Shown piece after piece: positions 1-9,320 of a DNA stretch of 57,242 bases (its first letter is position 1; every line of letters starts with the position of its first letter). The DNA comes from Marinobacter gelidimuriae (GTDB lineage: Bacteria; Pseudomonadota; Gammaproteobacteria; Pseudomonadales; Oleiphilaceae), in NCBI RefSeq assembly GCF_000372805.1, contig NZ_KB889874.1, positions 1 through 57,242 on the forward strand. Reading direction: 5' to 3'. A program made the translations under genes and the position numbers. The notes under the pieces are model-generated. The model was not told where the DNA came from, did no database searches, and saw only the letters and a program-made list of their open reading frames with translations.

Positions 1-364
1 CGACAAAGACGATAGCTTTGGTTTCACCGGCCCCGAAAGCGACCAGTGCGGGGCCGGGACAAAAGCCGGCCAGCCCCCATCCAACACCGAAACCAATACT
101 GCCAATAAACAACCGCTTGTCGATTGCGGTTGTTTTTGGCAGTTTCATATCAAAACCGAGCACAGACACAGTCTGTTTTTTGGCAAAGCTGAAGGCAACC
201 AGGCCAACCAGAATGGCGCCACCCATAACCAATGCCAGGGATGGGTCCCAGGTGCCGGCAACATCAAGAAAACCAAGTACTTTGGCTGGGTTAGCCATGC
301 CAGACAGTAATAGTCCAGCACCAAACAACAGGCCCGATATAAGCGATACCAGCGAAAACTTCAT
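1..364 (-). CDS. YeeE/YedE-family (DUF6691-type) membrane protein, partial
   Basis: Reading leftward from the ATG at 364 gives a hydrophobic protein beginning MKFSLVSLISGLLFGAGLLL and containing the family signatures LSGMANPAKVLGFLD and GLAGFCPGPALVAFG. These glycine-rich stretches with a Cys-Pro-Gly turn are typical of YeeE/YedE (DUF395/DUF6691) subunits linked to import of thiosulfate or related sulfur compounds across the inner membrane. The C-terminus lies beyond position 1. The start is 4 nt after the stop of the other half-size YeeE protein, so the two are co-transcribed and probably act as a two-subunit version of the longer fused transporter. Substrate is inferred from family, not shown here. 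Confidence 0.85.
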   Translation of the reverse strand, partial: MKFSLVSLISGLLFGAGLLLSGMANPAKVLGFLDVAGTWDPSLALVMGGAILVGLVAFSFAKKQTVSVLGFDMKLPKTTAIDKRLFIGSIGFGVGWGLAGFCPGPALVAFGAGETKAIVFV

Positions 365-368
365 AGTT

Positions 369-806
369 TCAGGCTCCGATTAAATGACGAACGATGTAAA
401 CGGTAACGAAACCGGCAAACATAAAGCTGATGGTGGCGACGACAGAGCGCAGGGATAAACGCGACATGCCGCAAACGCCGTGGCCACTGGTGCAGCCTGA
501 GCCGTAAGCCGTGCCAATACCGACAAGCAGCCCGGCAACAATAAGAACAGGGTAGCCTGCATCAATCTGAATGGCCGGAAGTGTTGCGAAGCTGGACCAT
601 ATAAACGGTGTGGCGACGATGCCCAGAATGAAGGCGGCCCGCCAGAGCGTTTCCTTTTTTTGCGGGACTAAAAGGCTGGCAAGAATTCCGCTGATGCCGG
701 CAATACGACCGTTGAATATGATCAGTATTGCGGCTGCAATGCCGATTAAAACGCCACCGGACAGAGCCGTCCAGGGCGTGAAGGAGCTCCAGGCAATGTT
801 GATCAT
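369..806 (-). CDS. YeeE/YedE-family sulfur transport protein
   Basis: A 145-aa inner-membrane protein with about four hydrophobic segments. It carries the conserved motif [15 protein letters not shown] near residues 102-117, including the Cys residues used by this family to pass thiosulfate-type sulfur through the membrane. The length matches the half-size YeeE/YedE subunits that come in pairs. It is the first gene of a two-gene leftward operon, followed after 4 nt by the partial DUF6691 partner. No sulfurtransferase or rhodanese gene is visible nearby. The exact sulfur substrate cannot be told from sequence. Confidence 0.88.
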   Translation of the reverse strand: MINIAWSSFTPWTALSGGVLIGIAAAILIIFNGRIAGISGILASLLVPQKKETLWRAAFILGIVATPFIWSSFATLPAIQIDAGYPVLIVAGLLVGIGTAYGSGCTSGHGVCGMSRLSLRSVVATISFMFAGFVTVYIVRHLIGA

Positions 807-904
807 TCATGTCACCATTTTTTGCCGAACAAGGCATGTTGAGGCATTGTTCGGCACGTGTTGAACTTGAAGATCCGGAGTGGGTGGTTAACCCGACCGT
901 CTAG

Positions 905-2338
905 TTACCAGTCGGTGACGGATTTCACTTCCAGAAACTCTTCCAGCCCCCACACGCCGCCTTCCCGGCTGCCGTTTCCCGACTGTTTCATGCCGCCGAA
1001 CGGGAAGCCTGACGATCCGGATTTGCCGTTAATTTCGATCATGCCCGACCGCAGTTGTCGCGCCAATCGGTGGGCTTTTTCTTTATCGGAGGTCTGGATG
1101 TAGTTGGTCAGCCCGTAGTGGGTATCGTTCGCCAGCTTTACCGTTTCTTCTTCTGTTTCAAACGGTGTGATGGCAAGAACAGGGCCGAAAATTTCTTCGC
1201 TCCAGATGGTCATTTCAGGTGTAACGTCCGCGAAAACCGTTGGCCTTACAAAGTAGCCCTTGTTCAGCCCTTCTGGCCGACCTTCGCCACCGGAGACCAG
1301 CGTCGCGCCTTCTGCAATACCCTTTTTGATCAGTGCCTGAATTTTCTGGAACTGTTGTTCAGAGACCACGGGGCCGATTTGGCGGCCGTCTACGTCTGCG
1401 GGGCCAACGTCTGTTTGGCTGGCAATCAATGCTGCGGTTTCAACAGCCTGCTTGTAAAGTGACTTCTCGACAAGCATCCGTGTGGGCGCGTTGCAGGATT
1501 GGCCTGAGTTCGCGAAGCAATGGCGCACGCCACGCGTTATGGCTTTTTCATCGGCGTCTGCAAAGATGATGTTAGCGCCTTTGCCACCCAGTTCCAGGCC
1601 AACTCGCTTCACGGTGTCTGCTGCGGCAATGGTGATGGCTTTGCCGGCACGGGTTGAACCGGTAAAGCTGACCAGATCAATATCCGGGTGCTTTGAAAGT
1701 TGCGAGCCAACGCCTTCGCCATCGCCGTTGACCAGGTTGAATACGCCTGCTGGAAAGCCCGTGCTGTCGATCATTTCTGCCAGCAGCATTGCGGACAAGG
1801 GTGAAATCTCTGACGGTTTGAGAACCACTGTGCAGCCAGCCGCAATGGCAGCCGGCACTTTCAGCATGATCTGGTTCATCGGCCAGTTCCAGGGGGTTAT
1901 CAGAGCGCAAACGCCCACCGGTTCGTGCATGATTCTGTTTTCTGGCGCGTGTTCACCCAGGGCGTGCTCAAAGTTGAAGGTTTTTAGAGCACGAATGGTG
2001 TTTTTCAGATGCGTAGCGCCGGCACCCACTTGGGCCGTTCTTGCCAAATTGATGGGTGCTCCCATTTCTTTACTGATGGTTTGTGCCATCTCTTCAGCAC
2101 GCGCGCTGTAGGTTTCCAGCAAGCGCTCCAGCAGGTCAACACGTTGTTCTCTGGTCGACATCGACCAAGCCGGGAATGCGCTTTTTGCGGCGCTGACGGC
2201 CATATTCGTATCAGCTTCAGAACCCAGAGTAATCTTGGCAAACCCGGTTTCATCAGAGGGGTTGATAACGTCTATCGTTTGGGTGCCCTCAGGCGTTACC
2301 CATTTTCCGTTAATATAGAACTTGGTTGTCTCCATCAT
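905..2338 (-). CDS. NAD(P)-dependent aldehyde dehydrogenase family protein
   Basis: A 477-aa protein of full family length. It oxidises an aldehyde to the acid with NAD(P)+. The general-base glutamate lies in LELGGKGANIIF (around residue 250) and the catalytic cysteine in NSGQSCNAPTRM (around 284); TPWNWPMNQI is the usual cofactor-site stretch. Two adjacent ATGs open the frame (2338 and 2335), and no strong ribosome site separates them. It is transcribed alone, divergent from the serine hydrolase at 2490. The substrate is unknown: it is not an obvious betaine aldehyde dehydrogenase, and the true BetB is at 10.3 kb. Confidence 0.9.
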   Translation of the reverse strand: MMETTKFYINGKWVTPEGTQTIDVINPSDETGFAKITLGSEADTNMAVSAAKSAFPAWSMSTREQRVDLLERLLETYSARAEEMAQTISKEMGAPINLARTAQVGAGATHLKNTIRALKTFNFEHALGEHAPENRIMHEPVGVCALITPWNWPMNQIMLKVPAAIAAGCTVVLKPSEISPLSAMLLAEMIDSTGFPAGVFNLVNGDGEGVGSQLSKHPDIDLVSFTGSTRAGKAITIAAADTVKRVGLELGGKGANIIFADADEKAITRGVRHCFANSGQSCNAPTRMLVEKSLYKQAVETAALIASQTDVGPADVDGRQIGPVVSEQQFQKIQALIKKGIAEGATLVSGGEGRPEGLNKGYFVRPTVFADVTPEMTIWSEEIFGPVLAITPFETEEETVKLANDTHYGLTNYIQTSDKEKAHRLARQLRSGMIEINGKSGSSGFPFGGMKQSGNGSREGGVWGLEEFLEVKSVTDW

Positions 2339-2489
2339 CGAGCCGCTTTTTTGGGGGATTTACGTCATTTTAACAGAGTCGTGAACTTTAGTTTTTATTC
2401 GTCGTTGTTGTTAGGGGAAATGTTAAAATGCGCTCAAGCATTACCGGTGTCACAATGGTCTCCAAACCACTCAACAAGGTGCCTTCACT

Positions 2490-3704
2490 ATGACGGAACT
2501 CAAACAAGTTGCCGGCCTTTCAGCAGACCAGCTTCGCAATATTGAACGTCATCTTGATCGTCGCTATATCCAGCCTGGAAAATTACCCGGCACGCTGACA
2601 CTGGTCGCCCGGCGAGGAGAAATTGCCTATGTGAAAGCCCAGGGGTTGATGGATGTGGAACGCAACAAACCTGTCTGCCGGGATACGGTTTTTCGCATTT
2701 ACTCGATGACCAAGCCGATCACGTCTATCGCCATGATGCAGCTTTACGAGCAGGGGCGGTTTTTGCTGGATGACCCGGTACACAAGTACATTCCGGCGTG
2801 GAAAAACCTGCGGGTTTATAAAAGCGGTGTTTATCCCAATTTTCTGACCACGCCGGCCACCAGCACCATGACCATCCGCGACCTGTTCACCCATATGTCA
2901 GGCCTGACTTACGGGTTCATGAACCGCACCAACGTTGACGCGGCTTACCGCGAGTTAGGGCTTGATGGCAGCCGGAATCTGACGCTGGAAGCACTGGTGA
3001 ACCAGCTGGGGGAGCTGCCGCTCGAGTTTTCACCGGGTACGGCCTGGAACTATTCCGTCAGCACGGATGTGCTGGGGTATTTGGTGCAGTTGCTGGCGGG
3101 TCAGCCTTTAGACGAGTATCTGCGAGACAATATCTTTGCCCCCCTGGACATGCCAGACACTGGCTTCCAGGTTCGTGACGATCAGCTTGACCGCTTCGCC
3201 GCCTGCTATCAGTACCAGTCGGGCGATCAGCTTAAGCTGCAGGACGATCCGGATACGTCACATTTCCGGCACAAAAATAAGTTTGTGTCAGGCGGCGGCG
3301 GGCTGGTGTCCACCATTGACGATTATTTCCATTTTGCCCAGGCACTTTGCCAGGGCGGAGAGTTTAGGGGGCGGCGGATTATTGGTCGAAAAACTCTGGA
3401 ATTCATGCGTCGCAACCACCTGCCGGATAATCAGGATCTGCCGGGCCTCTCCGTTGGTGCGTTCAGTGAGACACCTTATGCCGGGAGTGGCTTTGGCCTG
3501 GGCTTTTCGGTTAAAACCGACGTTGCCAAATCCCAGACCAACGGATCGGTTGGCGAGTACGGTTGGGGCGGCCTGGCGAGCACCAACTTTTTTATCGATC
3601 CGGTCGAGGAGCTGGTCATGATCTTCATGACGCAACTGATTCCCTCGTCGTCTTACCCGATCCGGCAGGAGTTGCGGGCCATTGTGAATGGCGCTTTGGT
3701 GTGA
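2490..3704 (+). CDS. Serine hydrolase, class C beta-lactamase-like / esterase
   Basis: A 404-aa protein of the beta-lactamase-related serine hydrolase family (EstB, CubicO group). The nucleophile motif SxxK is seen in YSMTKPITS near residue 71, and the second catalytic motif Y-x-(N/S) in WNYSVSTD near residue 188. A glycine-rich C-terminal stretch ([11 protein letters not shown]) replaces the KTG box, as is common for esterase-type members. No signal peptide is evident, so it is probably cytoplasmic. Family members hydrolyse short-chain esters; real beta-lactam resistance is unlikely. It is a single gene, with converging genes after it separated by two hairpins. Confidence 0.88.
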   Translation: MTELKQVAGLSADQLRNIERHLDRRYIQPGKLPGTLTLVARRGEIAYVKAQGLMDVERNKPVCRDTVFRIYSMTKPITSIAMMQLYEQGRFLLDDPVHKYIPAWKNLRVYKSGVYPNFLTTPATSTMTIRDLFTHMSGLTYGFMNRTNVDAAYRELGLDGSRNLTLEALVNQLGELPLEFSPGTAWNYSVSTDVLGYLVQLLAGQPLDEYLRDNIFAPLDMPDTGFQVRDDQLDRFAACYQYQSGDQLKLQDDPDTSHFRHKNKFVSGGGGLVSTIDDYFHFAQALCQGGEFRGRRIIGRKTLEFMRRNHLPDNQDLPGLSVGAFSETPYAGSGFGLGFSVKTDVAKSQTNGSVGEYGWGGLASTNFFIDPVEELVMIFMTQLIPSSSYPIRQELRAIVNGALV

Positions 3705-3737
3705 CCCACAGGGCGCTATAGCTGCGGGATTGAAAGA

Positions 3738-3773
3738 TAAACCGGGACTGAAAAATAAATCTGCCCCGGTTTA
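3738..3773. terminator. Hairpin with 9-bp arms, possible terminator
   Basis: TAAACCGGG and CCCGGTTTA pair across an 18-nt AT-rich loop. It lies 34 nt after the serine hydrolase stop and is the first of two hairpins between converging genes. There is no clear T-run. Confidence 0.45.
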
Positions 3774-3784
3774 TAGGTCTAACA

Positions 3785-3809
3785 GGGGACGGATTTGAAA
3801 TCCGTCCCC
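3785..3809. terminator. Strong palindrome between converging genes
   Basis: GGGGACGGATTT is followed after one base by its exact reverse complement, giving a long GC-rich hairpin just before the end of the leftward permease gene. It probably terminates transcription from both sides. The sequence also resembles dispersed REP-type palindromes. Confidence 0.6.
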
Positions 3810-3813
3810 GCCT

Positions 3814-5874
3814 TTAAGCAAGCCCCAGCACTTTCTTGCGCTGCTCTGCCCAGGTATGAATCAAGTGGTCTACGGCCAGGCCAATAAAGGCAACGCATAA
3901 GCCGAGCACGATGCCTTGGCCCATGCCGTTGGCTTCAGACAAAGACTGCATGATCAGCTGACCTAAGTCGTCGGTACCGATAAAGGCGCCGATGATAATC
4001 ATAAACAAAGAGAATATGACGGTTTGGTTGATGCCCAGCATGATGTGCGGGAACGCCAGGGGCAGTTCAATTTTCAGTAAACGCTGCGTGCGGTTAACCC
4101 CTGACATAGAACCGGCTTCTTGCAAGCTTTTCGGCACGTTACTCAGCCCTTCCACGGTGTAACGTGTGGCAGGGATGGTGGCGTACACGATCACCGCAAT
4201 AAGCACCGATAAATCACTCACGCCAAACAACATAATGACCGGGATTAAGTAGACGAACGACGGAAATGTCTGAAACGTGTCACAGACCAGCAATATAAAC
4301 TTGGTTGCCTTGGGGCTTCGCGAGCACAAAATGCCGACGCTACAGCCAATCGTTACGGAAATGATGACGGCAAAGGTGGTCATATAGGCCGTAATCAGGG
4401 CGCGGTCCCACCAGGGTGTTAGGGCAATAAAGGCAATAAAAGCCGTCGCAACAATAGCAGAGCGAAGGCCGCCAACGATGTAACCGGTACCTGCAACCAG
4501 GAACAGAGTGGCCGCGACGGGCATCGATAAATAGGCTTCTTTCATGGGCATCAAAATCGAGGTAATCATGAAGACGTTGAAGCTTTGCACGCTGTCGTAA
4601 GTGTTGGTGATGATCCAGTCTACAATGGAATCCCAGAACTTTTCGGTAGTAAGCCCTTGTGATTCATGAATAAAATAAAAGTAGTTGGCCTTGTCTGGAA
4701 AAGCCATGGATGCCACATAGGCAATAACAGAGGTGAAAGTCAGAATCCCCACGAAGGCGAGTGAATACTTGTGACGCAAATGAAACGGTACGTCAGCAAA
4801 GTAATCAACCTGCTTTTTTGCCCAGGCCAGGGATAATCTGTCCAGAACCACCGCAATCAAGACAATGGATAGTCCAAGTTCGAGGGCCTGGCCTATCCTG
4901 AGCATATTCAAAGACACAAGTAAGTCGTAGCCTAAGCCCTTTGCGCCAATAAACGATGCGATAACGGCCATGGCCAGACACTGCATGATGACCTGGTTAA
5001 CACCGATTAAAATGTCATGGCGTGCGGTAGGGATGAGTACTTTAAACATAAGCTGGCGTGAGTTGCAGCCACTCATCATGCCGGCTTCCACCACTTCTGG
5101 AGAGACCTTTTTAAGGCCCAGAATGGTGAGGCGAATCATTGGGGGGGTGGCAAAAATAACCGTTGAAATAGCACCCGCATGGTCACCAATGCCGAAGAAC
5201 ACCACTACCGGGATCAGGTACGAGAAGTGGGGCATGGTTTGAGCCACGTTCAGCAGTGGTGCGAGGGCAGCCTCGAAGGTTTTGTTCCTGAAGGCGATGA
5301 TGCCCAGGGTTAACCCCAGCAAAACCGATAAAGGTACGGCCACCAACACAAACGATAGGGTTTGCATGGCGGGTGTCCACTGACCAAACACAGCAATGTA
5401 AATGGTGCTGATGCCGGCTAAAAGTGACAGGTTGCGGCCACCAAGATATTGCCCTGTTAAAAAGGCACCCGCAGCAACAGCGGGCCACGGCAGGGCCGGG
5501 ATTCGAGCCCACTCGTTTTCGCTAATAAAGTCCCAGCTGGTGAAGGCCACAACGGTTTTGACGCCCCCTAACAGGAGCTCACGAATCAGGTTGATGCTGA
5601 ACAGAACCACGCCAGACAGGTCGCGAGTAAACTCTTTCATCATGGTTGACTGTTCGGTGATGTCTAACTCGGCATCGTAAGTCTCGACCACCCAAAAATC
5701 ATTGATAAGGAACTTAAGGCCATCGTTAACAACGTCAGGCAGCAACCAGAATCGGGTTTCTTGCAGGCGCCACAGGTTGCCACCTGTGGCTGGATCTATG
5801 GCCATTACAAGCGCAAAGAACACCACCAATAGGGCGACAAACTGCATCCATTTATGTTCGGTAAAATATTGCAT
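3814..5874 (-). CDS. Betaine/choline-type ABC importer, tandem permease
   Basis: A 686-aa inner-membrane protein with two copies of the ProW/OpuAB permease domain. The first EAA-type loop is near residues 260-290 (EAGMMSGCNSRQLMFKVLIP) and the second near 590-620 (EAGSMSGVNRTQRLLKIELP). Both copies carry the QTMPHFSYLIPV or QTFPSFVYLIPV segment. ProW itself is about 350 aa, so this is a fused double permease that can fill both membrane slots. It is the last gene of the operon binding protein, ATPase, permease, 17 nt after the ATPase stop. Together they should import glycine betaine, choline or a related quaternary amine as osmoprotectant or for the bet pathway. Confidence 0.9.
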   Translation of the reverse strand: MQYFTEHKWMQFVALLVVFFALVMAIDPATGGNLWRLQETRFWLLPDVVNDGLKFLINDFWVVETYDAELDITEQSTMMKEFTRDLSGVVLFSINLIRELLLGGVKTVVAFTSWDFISENEWARIPALPWPAVAAGAFLTGQYLGGRNLSLLAGISTIYIAVFGQWTPAMQTLSFVLVAVPLSVLLGLTLGIIAFRNKTFEAALAPLLNVAQTMPHFSYLIPVVVFFGIGDHAGAISTVIFATPPMIRLTILGLKKVSPEVVEAGMMSGCNSRQLMFKVLIPTARHDILIGVNQVIMQCLAMAVIASFIGAKGLGYDLLVSLNMLRIGQALELGLSIVLIAVVLDRLSLAWAKKQVDYFADVPFHLRHKYSLAFVGILTFTSVIAYVASMAFPDKANYFYFIHESQGLTTEKFWDSIVDWIITNTYDSVQSFNVFMITSILMPMKEAYLSMPVAATLFLVAGTGYIVGGLRSAIVATAFIAFIALTPWWDRALITAYMTTFAVIISVTIGCSVGILCSRSPKATKFILLVCDTFQTFPSFVYLIPVIMLFGVSDLSVLIAVIVYATIPATRYTVEGLSNVPKSLQEAGSMSGVNRTQRLLKIELPLAFPHIMLGINQTVIFSLFMIIIGAFIGTDDLGQLIMQSLSEANGMGQGIVLGLCVAFIGLAVDHLIHTWAEQRKKVLGLA

Positions 5875-5891
5875 TAGGCGTTGCTCATAAC

Positions 5892-6944
5892 TTAGTTATT
5901 AACTGGCATGCTGTTAGTTTCACCAAACAAGACGTCTATCATAATGTTGCGATTTAAAGCGCCAACAATATTGCCCTCGGCATCAATGACAGCCACTGGG
6001 TTTTGCTCGGTTAGCACGGATCCAGCTACGGTTTCGATAATGGCATTGGCAGAGACAGTGACGTCGCTCATCGTGGCGGTTGCGTCGTATTCTTCCATGA
6101 TGGCTTTGCAAGAAAGTACGCGCTCACGCGGCACGCCACGGGTAAACTTGGCGACGTACTCCGTGGCTGGCTTGAGTACGATGTTGGCTGGGGTATCAAT
6201 TTGTTCGATGACGCCGTCTTTCATAATGGCGATGCGGTCGGCAAGGCGTAGCGCCTCATCGAAGTCGTGGGTAACGAATAAGATGGTTTTGTGCAATACA
6301 CTTTGTAAGCGCAGGAATTCGTCTTGCATTTCCCTGCGAATCAGTGGGTCCAGGGCTGAGAAGGGCTCATCGAGAAACCAGATTTCAGGTTCTACGGCCA
6401 ATGAGCGGGCAATGCCGACACGCTGTTGTTGACCACCGGAGAGCTGGCGGGGAAAATCGTTTTCGCAATTTGTGAGCTCTACCAGGTTCACCATGTCCAT
6501 CGCACGGGCCATGCTGTCGCGAGTGCTTATGCCTTTTGCCTGTAATGGCAAGGCAATGTTTTCTAGAACGGTTTTGTGAGGCAGAAGGGCAAAACTTTGG
6601 AATACCATGCCCATTTTATTACGGCGAATGTTGATGAGTTCTTTTGCATTCATAGCAAGCAGGTCTTCACCATCAATAAAAATATCGCCTGCAGTTGTGT
6701 CGATTAGCCGTGAAATACAGCGCAGAAGTGTGGATTTGCCAGAGCCTGACAGGCCCATGATGACGAGCATTTCACCTTTGTGCACTTCAAAAGAAGCGTT
6801 GTTAACACCAATAACACATCCTGCTTCAAGTAACGATGCTGTATCTACTTTTCCGCCTGATTGTTCCAGAATTTTTACAGCGTTAGCGCCAAAAATTTTA
6901 TAGACAGACTCGCACTTGATGACCGGCTGAGCTGACGTTGACAT
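5892..6944 (-). CDS. Betaine/choline-type ABC importer, ATPase
   Basis: A 350-aa ATPase of the ProV/OpuAA group. Walker A is GLSGSGKST, the signature is LSGGQQQR and Walker B is WFLDEP. The inserted helix typical of ProV (VKILEQSGG) precedes the nucleotide domain, and the last 80 or so residues form a degenerate CBS-like region (NPVAVIDAEGNIVGALNR), which in relatives senses ionic strength. An upstream TTG at 6950 is possible, but AGGA lies 8 nt before the ATG at 6944, so that start was chosen. It is the second gene of the operon. Confidence 0.9.
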   Translation of the reverse strand: MSTSAQPVIKCESVYKIFGANAVKILEQSGGKVDTASLLEAGCVIGVNNASFEVHKGEMLVIMGLSGSGKSTLLRCISRLIDTTAGDIFIDGEDLLAMNAKELINIRRNKMGMVFQSFALLPHKTVLENIALPLQAKGISTRDSMARAMDMVNLVELTNCENDFPRQLSGGQQQRVGIARSLAVEPEIWFLDEPFSALDPLIRREMQDEFLRLQSVLHKTILFVTHDFDEALRLADRIAIMKDGVIEQIDTPANIVLKPATEYVAKFTRGVPRERVLSCKAIMEEYDATATMSDVTVSANAIIETVAGSVLTEQNPVAVIDAEGNIVGALNRNIMIDVLFGETNSMPVNN

Positions 6945-7108
6945 AATCAAATTCCTGTAAAAAAAGAGGTGCTAAGAGATAGGGTTGATGGCAATAATTC
7001 AGTGAATATATCGGACTAACAAGCGCAATAGATTATTGTTGCACCGCGTCAATAGCACTGCTGTTACTGAAAAAACAGAATAAATAAATAGAGATTCTGA
7101 ATACAAGA

Positions 7109-7139
7109 GCTAACCTGAGCGCAGCGCGCTCAGGTTAGC
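7109..7139. promoter_or_regulatory. Intercistronic 14-bp perfect hairpin
   Basis: GCTAACCTGAGCGC and its exact complement flank a 3-nt loop, directly after the binding-protein stop and about 165 nt before the ATPase start. In the gene direction no U-run follows, so it is better read as an RNA-stabilising or partly terminating hairpin than a full terminator. Such hairpins usually keep binding-protein mRNA more abundant than the downstream genes. On the other strand a T-run follows. Confidence 0.6.
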
Positions 7140-7148
7140 GTGTTTTTC

Positions 7149-8078
7149 TTACAACCAGGCTTTCCAGGTTGCTTCGTTATCAGCCAGCCATTTAGTAGCG
7201 GCTGCTTCGTGGGTCATACCATCGATGTCTACTAATGCTGCCATACTGCCAATATCGCTTTTGGTAAAGGATACGTTGTTAAAGATTTTATAAGCAGTTG
7301 GCCATTTTGCGGGCATTTGATAATACGCCGCCTTCTTCAACCAACCTGCTGGGGGCGAGCCACACTTGCCATCACCGCCGTCTGCTTTCTTGCAGCCATC
7401 CGTATACGCAGGGAATTTAACGAAGCTGCCGCCGTCACCGGAATCGGTGAAGTTGGGTGACCAGTTAAAGACCACCACGGCACGGTTGTCTTTAGCCGCA
7501 GACTCCAATTCAGCCCAAAGTGCACCGGATGACCCGGCAAACTTGGCTGTGAAGTCCATATCAAGTGCTTCAATGCGGTTTAGGGTTTCCTGGCCATGCC
7601 AGTCCATAGGGCCGTCAAGATAACGCCCTTTGCCACCACTGCCTGGTGTTGCAAACAGTTCGGCACAATCGTTCAGCGCTTCCCAAGAGGGTAGGCCCGG
7701 GCATAAGTCGCCTACATACGCAGGGTACCACCACTCTTCCTGAGTAACAGAGGCGTGGGTACCCACATCAATAATGCCGCCAGCGTCTAAGGCGTTGTTG
7801 AAAGACTTGCCAAAGGTAGATTGCCATACTTCGTGAGCAATAGTGACGTCACCGTTACGAACAGATTCGTAAACTGCTTGGCTATCAGCAGGTACGTAAG
7901 AAACGTTATCGCCAATGCTTTCAAAAATACCGCCAATAACGTAAGCCATAGTAATTTGGCTGGTCCAGTTATGGGTGGCAATTACAATAGGCTCTTTTGA
8001 ATCTGCTTGGGCTACAGTCGCGCCAAGCACCAGTGAGCTAACTGCAGCGGCAGTAGCAAGTTTGTTCAAAAATCTCAT
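7149..8078 (-). CDS. Betaine/choline-type ABC importer, periplasmic binding protein
   Basis: A 309-aa ProX/OpuAC-family protein with a classic signal peptide (MRFLNKLATAAAVSSLVLGA, cleavage after VAQA) and no lipobox, so it is a soluble periplasmic protein. Tryptophan-rich spots (THNWTSQ, EVWQST, EEWWYP, VFNWSPN) are where this family builds its aromatic cage for quaternary ammonium groups. An ATG at 8084 touches the GGAG ribosome site with no spacing, while the ATG at 8078 sits 6 nt after it, so 8078 is the likely start. It is the first gene of the importer operon. Choline against betaine preference cannot be decided by eye. Confidence 0.9.
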   Translation of the reverse strand: MRFLNKLATAAAVSSLVLGATVAQADSKEPIVIATHNWTSQITMAYVIGGIFESIGDNVSYVPADSQAVYESVRNGDVTIAHEVWQSTFGKSFNNALDAGGIIDVGTHASVTQEEWWYPAYVGDLCPGLPSWEALNDCAELFATPGSGGKGRYLDGPMDWHGQETLNRIEALDMDFTAKFAGSSGALWAELESAAKDNRAVVVFNWSPNFTDSGDGGSFVKFPAYTDGCKKADGGDGKCGSPPAGWLKKAAYYQMPAKWPTAYKIFNNVSFTKSDIGSMAALVDIDGMTHEAAATKWLADNEATWKAWL

Positions 8079-8188
8079 ACACATCTCCGAAAAGTATTGT
8101 TATCGGTAATTGATCGTTTCTCTCTTTGTCTCTTTCTTACTTTCTTTCTTTGATTACAGGCAAAGTCCTGTTTCGTTTTTAGCTTAAA

Positions 8189-8218
8189 ATTATATCTGGG
8201 CAAAAAAATAGACGGCAA
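8189..8218 (-). promoter_or_regulatory. Candidate sigma-70 promoter of the betaine importer
   Basis: On the minus strand TTGCCG (-35) and a perfect TATAAT (-10) are 18 nt apart, about 110 nt upstream of the binding-protein start. The leader that follows is pyrimidine/purine biased. Confidence 0.5.
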
Positions 8219-8353
8219 CGACGGCGCCGCGAGCTTTTTTTAAAAGCACAACATTGGGCCGGCGCCTAAAATGGCACGTCTAAAAGTCACAATGACTTCG
8301 GTTTTTAGGTAGTGCGCGCCAGGGTCGAATGTGTCAATGCCGCAATTCTATGA

Positions 8354-8388
8354 AGGCTGTATCTGTCTTTGAACAGGCTGTATCTGTC
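8354..8388 (+). promoter_or_regulatory. Tandem 14-bp direct repeats, possible operator
   Basis: AGGCTGTATCTGTC occurs twice with start points 21 bp apart, two helical turns. Direct repeats of this kind are typical of operators for MocR/GntR-type regulators, but no such regulator gene remains nearby. The second copy runs into the structured repeat that follows. Confidence 0.35.
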
Positions 8389-8530
8389 GGTGAGACAGAG
8401 GGCCGAGGGCGGGCAGGCCGCCGATGAAACGCGAGATCTCGAGAATACGCCGGAAGAGAGCGCTCGAACTGGTCAAGCAGGAAAAATACTTGATAACTCG
8501 TATGCCAGGATCGGTAGGCTAACACATCTT
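8384..8530 (+). repeat. Structured dispersed repeat, copy 1
   Basis: A 147-bp segment that returns at 20713-20863 in the same orientation. Conserved blocks include GCGAGAT, TCGAGAA, ACGCCGGA, AGCGCTCG and CTAACACATCTT. Predicted helices are CTGTC/GACAG, GGCC/GGCC, CCGAT/ATCGG and TCAAG/CTTGA; the first, second and fourth have counterparts in the other copy with changed bases that still pair. This suggests a folded RNA or a mobile structured element rather than a coding sequence. Small open frames across it look accidental. It lies in the 620-bp gap between the importer promoter and the gene remnants. Confidence 0.6.
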
Positions 8531-8707
8531 AAGTGTCGTTGGTTTTTGTGACCCCTGGCACAGACCTGTTAATTCGAGTAAAAGCCTGTTTTTCGACTCA
8601 TTCTGGTTTGTTTCTTGCGTAAAAGCGTATGCCAAGCAATGCCTTAAAGTTGCGCTAGGATGTAGGTATCCCTGACTATGGATGTTCTCCCCGAATGAGG
8701 AAGAGTT

Positions 8708-8926
8708 GTGAAAAAACTCATAACGATTGTTTTTGCCGTTTTTATCGGCGGTTGTTCGACGCAGAAAGAGGCCATTACTCTAGATGACCTGGGCTCTGCT
8801 GTGATTGGCGAAATGCCGGCGGGATATCCGAAAACAACGATTAAGCCTCTTCCTGATCGCCCCGGGTTTTGTATAAAAGTGACAGAAAGCTGGAAAGCGC
8901 ATGATTATCAGGGGCAAACCGTTTGA
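8708..8926 (+). pseudogene. Small lipoprotein, 3' end probably lost in a deletion
   Basis: The frame encodes 72 aa starting MKKLITIVFAVFIGGCSTQK, a clear lipoprotein signal with lipobox IGGC, so the product would be membrane anchored. A GAGGAAG ribosome site precedes the start. The last residues (AHDYQGQTV) overlap in another frame the start of a dehydrogenase fragment, so the original 3' end seems to have been joined to unrelated DNA near 8910. It may still be translated as a short lipoprotein. Family not recognised. Confidence 0.5.
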
Positions 8927-9320
8927 CGCGGTGATGGATCTGGTGGGCGGAGAGATGACCGACACGTTCATCGATACGATGATCTTCGATATGAAGGCCC
9001 GCAGCACCTACCCGCGGCTGAGCATCGCTGGTGCCAGTGGTGGCAACATCAGCGAGATTCTCTGGACCCGCATCTACCTTTATCAGGTACAAATTTTTGG
9101 GGTGTCTCACGGTACCCGTGAGGAAGCCGATCAGCTCATGGCCTGGATTCGTGACGGGCAATTGAAGCCGGTGCTTCACGGCGCGTTCAAACTGTCGGAT
9201 CTGCATCATGCCGAGGTCTATTTTGAGAATCGGGGCAGCAATTACCTCGGCAAGATCGTGAATGTTCCCGACGCGCAGTGGAACGAGCATGGCAAGCCTT
9301 TCACCCTGGGGAACGTGTGA
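8901..9320 (+). pseudogene. Zinc-type alcohol dehydrogenase/quinone reductase (MDR), C-terminal fragment
   Basis: About 135 residues match the C-terminal third of medium-chain dehydrogenases: PFDAVMDLVGGEM (end of the cofactor-binding fold), QIFGVSHGTREEADQL and the usual ending in which a helix is followed by GKIVNVPD. The catalytic N-terminal domain and most of the Rossmann fold are absent, so the product cannot be active. The normal end is kept, and its TGA at 9318-9320 overlaps the ATG of the next remnant, showing that the two were once an operon. The left junction is near 8915. Confidence 0.75.

Noticed and set aside
905..2338. This aldehyde dehydrogenase as a second betB
   Set aside because: Active-site surroundings differ from BetB, and a clear betB exists at 10.3 kb.
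2490..3704. Serine hydrolase as a resistance beta-lactamase
   Set aside because: No signal peptide and no KTG box; fits esterase-type relatives better.
8334..8525. 63-aa leftward frame across repeat copy 1
   Set aside because: It lies wholly in the structured repeat, and copy 2 does not keep the frame; it is explained by the repeat.
8384..8530. Structured repeat read as an integron attC site
   Set aside because: The ends do not match the RYYYAAC/GTTRRRY core sites, no integrase gene is visible, and no second site follows the pterin dehydratase gene.
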